In this document: piece after piece, positions 25,680-32,747 of the stretch
How the letters are laid out: every line of letters begins with the position of its first letter
Numbering within the stretch: position 1 is the stretch's first letter
Assembly (NCBI GenBank): GCA_964494345.1
Contig: CAZBSI010000001.1
Span: forward strand, 310,001 to 374,000
Source of the DNA: DTKD01 sp964494345
GTDB taxonomy: Bacteria > Armatimonadota > UBA5829
Direction of reading: 5' to 3'
DNA: 64,000 nucleotides
Made by a program: the position numbers and the translations under genes
Notes under the pieces: model-generated
Database searches by the model: none
What the model was told of the DNA's origin: nothing
The model's input: the letters and a program-made list of their open reading frames with translations, nothing else

Positions 25680-26732
25680 ATGTTACGCCGATTATTACTC
25701 CCATTAGCACTTCTTATCGCGATTATGACGCCGCTTGCTGCCAACGCGCAGCAGCAACCCACCTACATCGAGTTTACTCTATTATCCACAAACGACCTGC
25801 ACGCCAATCTCGTTCCTTTCAAGCAAGGTGATAAGTATAAGGATCAGATGCCCAGCCTTGAAAACGTTGGCGGCGCAGCCAGGCGGGCGACTCTCATAAA
25901 TCAAGAGAGGGCTAACCCGAACCAGGGCTATGTGCTTTTGTTCGATTCCGGTGATTTGACGCTTGGATCAAGCCCCCTTGCAAAAGCATTCCGTGGCGAG
26001 CCGGACATTGAGATTATGAATGCGATGGGTCTCACAGCGATGGGGCCGGGAAATCACGAGTTCGAGCATCCGTCAAAATATACCCTTCAAAATCTGAGAG
26101 CTTCCAACTTTCCCTGGCTTTGTGCCAATCTGGTGGACGAAAAAACCGGGAAACTGTTCTTGGAGCCGTATGTGATTAACGAATACGGCGGGGTTCGAGT
26201 GGCTTTGCTTGGCCTCATCACCTCGCTGGTCAACAAAGACAACTATAAAGGCAGAAAAGAACTCGGTCTCATACAAATCGATCCAATCGAAGTTGCCAAA
26301 AAGATGGTGCCGGAGATCAGGCAGAAGGCCGATATCGTTATTGTCCTCAGCCATCTTGGCTATACCCTCGATAAGGAGTTAGCTGCTGCGGTGCCGGGTA
26401 TTGACGTTATCCTCGGCGGCCATTCACATACACGCCTGGCCACTCCGACTATGGTGAAAGTGGCGGAGCCTACTGCATGCTCACTCGGCGCAGTGCCGGT
26501 GGTGCAGGCGTATCAATGGGGTTCCGAGATGGGCAAAACCCGAGTGATCTTCCGTCGGGACCCTCAATCCGGGAAGTATTCCCTTATGAGTTGCCGGGGT
26601 GAACTGCTTTGGATCGACAATAAGATACCGGAGGACCCGACCATTGCGGCGATAGTCGATCAGTATCTCACAAAGCTAGAGGCCGCAAAGGCTGCGCCGG
26701 TCCTGACACCTGCGGCTGCCACTGCGAAATAG
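25680..26732 (+). CDS. Secreted UshA-type metallophosphoesterase (N-domain only)
   Basis: A 350-residue exported phosphoesterase related to 5'-nucleotidases. The ATG at 25680 follows AGGAGG and opens a signal peptide (LLLPLALLIAIM, cleavage near ANA-Q); the longer upstream frame is rejected. Dimetal-site motifs are all present: STNDLHANL, DSGDLTLG, GNHEFEH, LSHLG and GGHSHT. The C-terminal 5'-nucleotidase substrate-binding domain (about 200 residues in UshA) is absent, so substrate preference is uncertain. Monocistronic; a hairpin separates it from the convergent histidine kinase gene. Confidence 0.87.
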   Translation: MLRRLLLPLALLIAIMTPLAANAQQQPTYIEFTLLSTNDLHANLVPFKQGDKYKDQMPSLENVGGAARRATLINQERANPNQGYVLLFDSGDLTLGSSPLAKAFRGEPDIEIMNAMGLTAMGPGNHEFEHPSKYTLQNLRASNFPWLCANLVDEKTGKLFLEPYVINEYGGVRVALLGLITSLVNKDNYKGRKELGLIQIDPIEVAKKMVPEIRQKADIVIVLSHLGYTLDKELAAAVPGIDVILGGHSHTRLATPTMVKVAEPTACSLGAVPVVQAYQWGSEMGKTRVIFRRDPQSGKYSLMSCRGELLWIDNKIPEDPTIAAIVDQYLTKLEAAKAAPVLTPAAATAK

Positions 26733-26763
26733 CAGGTCTTACGTTTTTAATATGTTTCTCATA

Positions 26764-26788
26764 GGGTGGCGATGCTATGTCGCCACCC
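26764..26788. terminator. Hairpin between convergent phosphoesterase and kinase genes
   Basis: Perfect 9-bp stem GGGTGGCGA/TCGCCACCC with a 7-base loop. There is no U-tract on either side, so efficiency as an intrinsic terminator is uncertain. Confidence 0.5.
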
Positions 26789-26793
26789 ATAGC

Positions 26794-29019
26794 TCAAGAG
26801 CTTTCATTTAATGTCGGCAGCTTGAGCAAAAATGCAGTGCCGACGCCCTTGGCGCTCGAAACCGTCAGGCTGGCGTCCATCATTTCCACCATTGTAGCGA
26901 CCAGTGCGAGACCGATTCCGAAGCCGGACGGTTTATGTTTGCCGGGGAAATCGAGCTGGCTGAACTCGTCGTATATGCGGCTTAAGTCGCGCGTGTCAAT
27001 CCCTATTCCGGTGTCTACGACGGTAATTTCCGCACCCTCCTGGGTGCATTCGACTTGCACGCTGATGCTCCCTTTTTCTGTAAACTTGACCGCATTTGAG
27101 AGCAGGTTAGTTACAATCATCTGCACCTTATCAGCGTCATACATAGCAGGGCAGCCGGAAGAACCAGGCGCTACCTCTACAGTGAGATTTTTCTTATGCG
27201 CCTGAGGCAACACCGCCGAAATAGCTCTGTCGACAGCCTTTCTGGGATCGCTGATCCTGTGATTTACTGCAATTTTGCCGCTTCGCAGACGCGCCACATC
27301 CAGCACGCCGTTTACGATTTGGAGAAGGTGATCCGAGCTGGTCAGCACTTTGTTTAGCATGCTCGATTGCTCTTCACTGACCGGCCCGGCGAGCCCTTCC
27401 AGCAGCATCTCCGCATAACCCTTTACGGCGGTAAGTGGGGTTCTCACTTCGTGAGTTACATTGTTGATGAATTCCTGCTGGAGCTTATATGCGCGTTTCA
27501 GTTCTTTGTGGGCCTTGTGTAGCGCCTGCTCCGCCTGCTTCTGATCGGTGATGTCCCGAATAATGTTCAACACCTGGTTCACACGTCCATCTTCCATTAT
27601 TGGCGTCCAGGCATGCGAAATCCATTTGATCTTACCCGCTTTAGTTCGCACTCGGTATTGCAGATTTGAACCGCTCTCTCCCTCCATCGCCCGGTGGAAT
27701 ATAGGCATCGTCCATTCCTGATCCTCCGGCAGCGAGACTACAGGCATAGTGCCTACTACCTCATCAGGCTCGTAGCCCAGGATTTCCTTGCAGGCCGGGC
27801 TGGCATAGGTCCATACTCCATCAGGCCGGCACAGCATAATGAGGTCGCTGGAGCGCTCGATAATACCTTTATAGCGTGCCTCGCTTTCAAACAAGGCGGC
27901 TTCGCTGCGAACCCGGTCGGTTATGTCACGGATGATGCTGACGACCAGGCGCACGCTGTCACCATCCATAATCGGCGACCAGGACTGTGATTGCCAGCGT
28001 GTTTCGCCTTGCTTTGTGATGTACCGATACTCGATATTGGTCTCTGTCTCACCGGCTCTCGCACGCAGAAACTCAAGACGCATCCTGTCTGTGTCATCAG
28101 GGTGAATCAGCCACAGTTGTTCCTTTAATATCTCTGAAGCGGTATAACCTGTCATTTCGTAGCAGGCTGGGCTAATATAAGTAATCACACCGTCAGAATT
28201 GGTTAGCAGGATCATATCCTTAGAGTTTTCGACGATGCTTTTATATCGCTCTTCGCTTTCACGCAGAGCGTATTCAGCCTGCTTGCGGGGGGTTATGTCG
28301 CGTGAAACGCCGCGATAGCCAATTATTATCCCATCGACCACATTTGCATCTGAGAGTATCTCCAGCCAGGCAGTAGTTCCATCCTTTTTTAACAAAGGCA
28401 TCTCGTAGTGGCGCGGGCCAGATTCTCTGGTGTCATCAGCCAGCAGTCTGTATAGTTCAATTTGCTCAGGTTTCGGCAGGAACTCGACAATCGAATGCCC
28501 TAACCAATCGGCAGGTTCGAAACCCAGGGAGCGCACAGCGTTTGATACATAAGTAAACAGCCCGTCCGGGGTCATCTCCCAGAGTAGATCCGACGCTCTG
28601 TCGGAGAGTTCTTCCAATCGCTGCCCGGCCAAACTCAAGCGCTCTTCGGTATTCTTCTTTTCGCTTATGTCCAGCAGCGTCGTACAGACGCCGGTGAATG
28701 TTCCGTCGTCATCATACATGGGACGCCAGGAGATGGATACCCAGATGGGTGTGCCGTCCTTCCGAACCAGCCGTGATTCATAGTTGGTTCCGGTATCTCC
28801 TTTCAGCGACTCCCGCCACAATCGCCAGGCTACAGTATCTTCAGAGTCGATCATCCATACCCCTGCGAGCAACTCCTCTCTGGTATAGCCGGTCATACGA
28901 ACTGCTTCGTCGTTGACCTTGACATTTACGCCGTTCGCATCAGAAAGGAGCATCCCCACAGGCAGGACTGAGAGGATTTTTTCGCAGTTTATTTCCGCAG
29001 AATTCTTTTTTATTACCAC
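26794..29019 (-). CDS. Multi-PAS sensor histidine kinase
   Basis: A 741-residue soluble sensor kinase. Four PAS/PAC units occupy about residues 13-500; the second to fourth are related to each other (each contains a YTSPAC- or YVSNAV-type segment and an IxRDIT linker). A HisKA domain follows with the phospho-accepting His in THEVRTPLTAVKGY (about 525), then an HATPase domain with N box LLSNAVKF, DTGIGI and GFGIGLALV. There is no membrane segment, receiver or output domain, and no response regulator gene is adjacent. It starts at GTG 29019 directly after the upstream DUF1361 stop with AGGTGA in that gene's end, so the two are coupled. The signal is unknown. Confidence 0.92.
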   Translation of the reverse strand: MVIKKNSAEINCEKILSVLPVGMLLSDANGVNVKVNDEAVRMTGYTREELLAGVWMIDSEDTVAWRLWRESLKGDTGTNYESRLVRKDGTPIWVSISWRPMYDDDGTFTGVCTTLLDISEKKNTEERLSLAGQRLEELSDRASDLLWEMTPDGLFTYVSNAVRSLGFEPADWLGHSIVEFLPKPEQIELYRLLADDTRESGPRHYEMPLLKKDGTTAWLEILSDANVVDGIIIGYRGVSRDITPRKQAEYALRESEERYKSIVENSKDMILLTNSDGVITYISPACYEMTGYTASEILKEQLWLIHPDDTDRMRLEFLRARAGETETNIEYRYITKQGETRWQSQSWSPIMDGDSVRLVVSIIRDITDRVRSEAALFESEARYKGIIERSSDLIMLCRPDGVWTYASPACKEILGYEPDEVVGTMPVVSLPEDQEWTMPIFHRAMEGESGSNLQYRVRTKAGKIKWISHAWTPIMEDGRVNQVLNIIRDITDQKQAEQALHKAHKELKRAYKLQQEFINNVTHEVRTPLTAVKGYAEMLLEGLAGPVSEEQSSMLNKVLTSSDHLLQIVNGVLDVARLRSGKIAVNHRISDPRKAVDRAISAVLPQAHKKNLTVEVAPGSSGCPAMYDADKVQMIVTNLLSNAVKFTEKGSISVQVECTQEGAEITVVDTGIGIDTRDLSRIYDEFSQLDFPGKHKPSGFGIGLALVATMVEMMDASLTVSSAKGVGTAFLLKLPTLNESS

Positions 29020-29664
29020 CTAGTTCACCTGGTCTCCATCATTTCGACGAGCAAAACGGCAATGGAACCCGTCTATCCAAATATCCAGCAACTCATAACA
29101 AAGCCAAAGAAACGCACCAAAGGCAACGATGAATGCCGACAGAAGCGGGCGCGCGGTCAATTCAATGATCGCACTCCATACCATCCCCGGCCTGGTGAGC
29201 AGATCCCAGCTATTAAAACGCAAAATTAACCCGAGGTATACTCCCAGCGACACCGTGGCAAAGAACGGAAATGCCCATAGGCGCAGCGCCAGCCCGCCTT
29301 TGACCACGGCTCTTTCAACCGGACGAATCGCCAGCGCAAACATCAGCATACCAAATGAACTATACAAGAAGTAAAAAAGCGATAACGATATTAGCTCGAT
29401 TAGATAAGCGCTATCGACTCTGGCTCGCATAAACAGGTTTCTGCCGTCCACTGTCACCAAAAAATGCCGCCACTCCGTGAGTAAATAACATGTGTTCGGC
29501 AGAAACACAAACCACACCGCCGCCAATACAGTTGATACGCTGTACCGCAGAGCTGCAGTTGCCTTGCTTCTATAGACGGCGTTTATCGCATATCCTGCGG
29601 CCACGGGTATTATCGCAAGCATAGCGTTCCATGACACCCATTTTACAGTAGTAACCCAGTTCAT
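29020..29664 (-). CDS. DUF1361 family membrane protein
   Basis: A polytopic membrane protein of 214 residues. The ATG at 29664 is taken; a TTG two codons upstream is also possible and neither has a good ribosome-binding site. About six helices are seen. The conserved WFVFLPNTCYLLTEWRH and LGLILRFNSWDLLTRP segments identify DUF1361. Its function is unknown. It lies directly ahead of, and is co-transcribed with, the PAS histidine kinase, so it might participate in sensing. Confidence 0.82.
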   Translation of the reverse strand: MNWVTTVKWVSWNAMLAIIPVAAGYAINAVYRSKATAALRYSVSTVLAAVWFVFLPNTCYLLTEWRHFLVTVDGRNLFMRARVDSAYLIELISLSLFYFLYSSFGMLMFALAIRPVERAVVKGGLALRLWAFPFFATVSLGVYLGLILRFNSWDLLTRPGMVWSAIIELTARPLLSAFIVAFGAFLWLCYELLDIWIDGFHCRFARRNDGDQVN

Positions 29665-29706
29665 AGTCAAAAATACGCATACCAGCTACAATGCGTTCCA
29701 TGTCTA

Positions 29707-29736
29707 TTGATTGAGGTTGCGGATATCTGGCATAAT
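29707..29736 (+). promoter_or_regulatory. Possible sigma-70 promoter for ADP-ribosylglycohydrolase gene
   Basis: TTGATT, 18-base spacer, CATAAT, about 77 bases upstream of the ATG at 29814. A moderate match only. Confidence 0.4.
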
Positions 29737-29813
29737 GTCGGTATTATTGAGCCGAAAAGCTGCGGCTCCAGTGTTCATATCGGTGAAATGGCTTATATTG
29801 GAGAGGTGATAAG

Positions 29814-31121
29814 ATGCCGGGCTGGACGAATTTGCGCAACTTGATAAAGGAAGAGATCACACAGCGTTCAGAAGAGGGCTGTGACGTATGCGGCTTCGAG
29901 GAGAGATGGCAGAAATCGGAAGCTGAGCAGGATCTGATGCAGGTATATTGGGACCTTCGTCACCTTCCCACAAGGCCGGATTTTCCTTATGTGGAGCCTT
30001 CTCACTTAGCAGGGATCCGCAGCGCGCGGCCGGGGTTGGGAGAGCGTTGGAATGTAAAAGTAGACGACAATCTTCTGGACAAAGTACACGGTGCGTGGCT
30101 CGGTCGAATCGCCGGCTGTATGCTGGGCAAGCCCGTGGAGGGCTGGTCGAAGGAGTTGATTCGCGAGTATCTGGAGGCAGCAGGGGAGTATCCGCTGTCG
30201 AATTATGTCCCTCAGCCCACCGCTAATATGCCTGACGGATTAAAAGCTCACATTCGAGGCTATTCGGCGCGTGGCCTGTGGGATCACGCTCTGTCCGATG
30301 ACGACACCAACTATACCATAATGGGCCTGAAGATAATGGAGGAGAAAGGCCCGGAGTTCACCACCGCCGACGTAGGGCATTGGTGGCTGAGCAACCTGCC
30401 ATATCATCACGTGTGCACGGCTGAGAAGCAGGCATATATGAACCTGGTGAATTGCCTTCCCATTTATGAGGCGGCTATGTATCTCAATCCGTATCGTGAA
30501 TGGATCGGCGCTCAGATTCGCGCGGACTTTTGGGGCTATTGTGCTCCCGGAAACCCGGAAAAAGCCGCCGAGTTCGCGTGGCGCGATGCTGCCTTATCAC
30601 ATATCAAAAACGGAATATACGGCGAGATGATGTGTGCGGCGATGATCAGCGCGGCCTTAGCCACCGACGATCTGTCCCAGATAATCGAGGCAGGCCTGGG
30701 CCAGATCCCCTCCCATTGCCGCCTTGCCGAAACGGTCGCCGATTGTCTGAAATGGCACAAAGAATGTGCTGGTTGGGAAGAGGCATTCGACAAAATGCTA
30801 CAAACCTACTACGGCAAATACAACTGGGTGCATACCAACAACAACCTCGCAATCGTGCTCATCGCGCTGCTGTATGGCTGGCCGGATTACGAAAAAGTGG
30901 CGTGTATTTCGGTGATGCAGGGTATGGATACCGACTGCAACGGCGCCACCGCCGGCAGCATCATCGGAGCGGCGTTGGGAGCTAAGAACCTGCCTGAGAA
31001 ATGGACTGCGCCTCTTGGCGGAAAGCTCGACAGCGGAGTGCAGGGCTTTATGCAGACGCCGATTGAGGAACTCGCGAATCGTACGATGAAACAAATTGAG
31101 AGGCTGTCTAAAGGCTGTTGA
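29814..31121 (+). CDS. ADP-ribosylglycohydrolase (DraG)-family protein
   Basis: A 435-residue protein whose main part (about residue 90 onward) has the ADP-ribosylglycohydrolase fold. The ATG at 29814 follows GGAGAGGTG. Fold motifs: VHGAWLGRIAGCMLGKPVEGW (start of the helical domain), the metal-binding DDTNYT, and MDTDCNGATAGSIIGA with the second acidic pair; all expected metal ligands are present. The first 90 residues, with a CDVC pair and proline-rich stretches, are not part of the core. Distant family members act on small molecules rather than ADP-ribosyl proteins, so the substrate is open. It is followed by an unrelated membrane-anchored protein. Confidence 0.85.
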   Translation: MPGWTNLRNLIKEEITQRSEEGCDVCGFEERWQKSEAEQDLMQVYWDLRHLPTRPDFPYVEPSHLAGIRSARPGLGERWNVKVDDNLLDKVHGAWLGRIAGCMLGKPVEGWSKELIREYLEAAGEYPLSNYVPQPTANMPDGLKAHIRGYSARGLWDHALSDDDTNYTIMGLKIMEEKGPEFTTADVGHWWLSNLPYHHVCTAEKQAYMNLVNCLPIYEAAMYLNPYREWIGAQIRADFWGYCAPGNPEKAAEFAWRDAALSHIKNGIYGEMMCAAMISAALATDDLSQIIEAGLGQIPSHCRLAETVADCLKWHKECAGWEEAFDKMLQTYYGKYNWVHTNNNLAIVLIALLYGWPDYEKVACISVMQGMDTDCNGATAGSIIGAALGAKNLPEKWTAPLGGKLDSGVQGFMQTPIEELANRTMKQIERLSKGC

Positions 31122-31195
31122 CAGCGGGCTATTGCGGAGATGGCCTTGGCCTGATAGCATGTTCTGGATAACCTTTGTGAGGATACACGCAGAAA

Positions 31196-31876
31196 ATGAA
31201 GCTTGATATTAGTAGTGGACCGATGAAAGGCAAGCAGACGCTTGTGGCTGTGGTCTTGGTGGCGATGATCGTGATTGCTGTTGGATGGATGGTTTACAGC
31301 AATTTCTTTGCGGGTCGCGGCACCGAGGCGCCGATTCCCCAACAGGATCAGATGGCAACCGACCCGGCGATGATGCCGCCGCCGGATCAAACGCCTCCGG
31401 CCGATGTCTCTTCTCAGGCCCCTCCGCCTCCCGCGCCCGCTGCGCCAAATCAGCCGGCCACACAGAGTTCGGCAGGCGGATCCAAGTCGATCACGGTCTT
31501 CGGCGGGGTAGTAATCAGCTACTCCGACAAGTGGGGTATTGATCTGCGTTCTTCAGGCTCATCTGCTGTGATAACAGACGGCAATGGACGATTCGAGATA
31601 CATCCTCCCAACCCCACGGCTACCACAGCTAAGGAAATAGCCGACGCGGCACTGGAGACTTTTGCCAAAAACGGCAAAGTAACAAGCCAGGGCGATGCAA
31701 CTATCGCCGGCCACAGCGCTTATAAATACTCAGTCTCTATCGGTGGCATCGCTATGAAAATCGTGGGAGTCGACGCTCCAATCAGAATCGTGATTCTCGA
31801 ACGAACAAAGAGCGGGTCTTTGGGGTCGTATGCTGCCGCTTTTGACAAATTAGAAAACGGTCTGCAGTTTAGATAA
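31196..31876 (+). CDS. Hypothetical membrane-anchored protein, proline-rich linker
   Basis: A 226-residue protein not recognised. A single N-terminal helix (about residues 14-36) is followed by a linker very rich in Pro, Ala and Gln (about 42-95), then a compact globular domain (about 98-226) with SDKWGIDLRSSGSSAV and a C-terminal YAAAFDKLENGLQF; the latter region resembles small lipoprotein-type domains that read stress or lipid cues, but I cannot assign it. The ATG at 31196 lacks a close ribosome-binding site; an in-frame ATG at 31223 is an alternative. Confidence 0.65.
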   Translation: MKLDISSGPMKGKQTLVAVVLVAMIVIAVGWMVYSNFFAGRGTEAPIPQQDQMATDPAMMPPPDQTPPADVSSQAPPPPAPAAPNQPATQSSAGGSKSITVFGGVVISYSDKWGIDLRSSGSSAVITDGNGRFEIHPPNPTATTAKEIADAALETFAKNGKVTSQGDATIAGHSAYKYSVSIGGIAMKIVGVDAPIRIVILERTKSGSLGSYAAAFDKLENGLQFR

Positions 31877-31904
31877 TCAAAGAGCAACCCTATCTGAACC
31901 CGGC

Positions 31905-31933
31905 TTTACAAACAGAAGCCGTTCAGTTAGAAT
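31905..31933 (+). promoter_or_regulatory. Promoter of the T-box/valS transcript
   Basis: TTTACA, 17-base spacer, TAGAAT, placing the transcript start near 31940, about 20 bases before stem I of the T-box. A 6-bp hairpin (CGGCTT/AAGCCG, 31901-31921) overlaps it. Confidence 0.6.
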
Positions 31934-31960
31934 AAGCAAGTAAAATATTGTCAAGGCTAT

Positions 31961-32220
31961 TGCAGGAAAGAGTAGGTTGTTGACCGCCTCAGAGAGGAAG
32001 CGGAGCCTGAGAGGGCTGATGGTGTGAGCTTCTGGTGGGTCACCTCCGAACGTCGTCCTGCAGCCGCGGGAAGAACGGCTGTTACAGCTCAGTAGAACCC
32101 GCCGGGTAAGCCCGTGATAGCTGCTGGAGCCTCACTTTACAGTGGGGGAAACAAGGTGGTACCACGCAGTGGGATTACAGCCCCTGTCGTCCTTGATACA
32201 GGCGACGGGGGCTTATTTAT
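31961..32220 (+). ncRNA. T-box riboswitch, Val-specific (specifier GTC)
   Basis: A leader RNA that senses uncharged tRNA-Val and controls read-through into the downstream genes. Stem I is closed by TGCAGGA (31961-31967) with TCCTGCA (32056-32062). On its 3' side, GAAC is followed by GTC at 32052-32054, a valine codon in the specifier position. The T-box sequence AAGGTGGTACCACG lies at 32153-32166; its bulge TGGT (32157-32160) is complementary to ACCA, as expected for a tRNA with A73 such as tRNA-Val. A terminator stem follows. The first gene behind it is a small membrane protein, and valS comes second. The specifier assignment rests on position and on the valS context. Confidence 0.92.
32180..32220 (+). 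terminator. T-box terminator hairpin
   Basis: GCCCCTGTCG (32180-32189) pairs with CGACGGGGGC (32203-32212), with one G-U pair, and is followed by TTATTTAT. It would be displaced by the antiterminator formed around the T-box bulge. Confidence 0.8.
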
Positions 32221-32233
32221 AGGGGATAATCGT

Positions 32234-32710
32234 TTGGAAAAAGTCAGCTATGCGGAGGCGCGAGAATGGTTCTGGGTGCGCACGGCTTTGTGGTGCGTGC
32301 CTGCCATAATAGTGTCCGTTATCGTGAGTTTTGCCTATTACGAACCGGTAGTCGATCTATCTCAAGGGCGGATTCTCTGTTCGATCATAGCCGGGGTAGG
32401 GAGTGTCGTCTTTGGCTTGATTGCCGCGGCTCTTTCGACACAATTTCCGTGGATGCGATTAGGCAAAAAACGCGCCTGGCTGCTCAATGCCGTATTGAGC
32501 ACGGGGATGGCCGTGCTTGGGGCCGTGCTAATCTGCGGGATTATCCTGAGCATTATGAGGGACAACATCGAGAACTATCCCTCCCAAGAGATAATAGCGA
32601 CCGCTTATGAAGTTATGATATTTGCGATAGCGCTGGCTGGCTTCTGGGGGTTTACGCTGGGAAGCTGGTTTGCGCTGCGCCGGGATAAATATTTCGTCGA
32701 ACAGATATAG
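32234..32710 (+). CDS. Small four-helix membrane protein under T-box control
   Basis: A 158-residue protein not recognised. The TTG at 32234, with AGGGGA seven bases upstream, is chosen because the longer frame runs back through the T-box RNA. Four hydrophobic segments lie at about residues 18-38, 48-70, 85-108 and 128-148; the ends are charged (KKRAW and RRDKYFVEQ). It lies between the T-box and valS, so its expression should rise when charged tRNA-Val is scarce. A role in amino acid transport or envelope response is possible but unsupported by sequence. Confidence 0.7.
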   Translation: MEKVSYAEAREWFWVRTALWCVPAIIVSVIVSFAYYEPVVDLSQGRILCSIIAGVGSVVFGLIAAALSTQFPWMRLGKKRAWLLNAVLSTGMAVLGAVLICGIILSIMRDNIENYPSQEIIATAYEVMIFAIALAGFWGFTLGSWFALRRDKYFVEQI

Positions 32711-32747
32711 GAGGATGAGCCGGCGAGTTGTTCGCTGGAGAGCCAAT

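Noticed and set aside
32114..32233. Upstream extension of the T-box-controlled membrane protein to 32114
   Set aside because: It would translate the T-box antiterminator and terminator; the TTG at 32234 follows a suitable AGGGGA.
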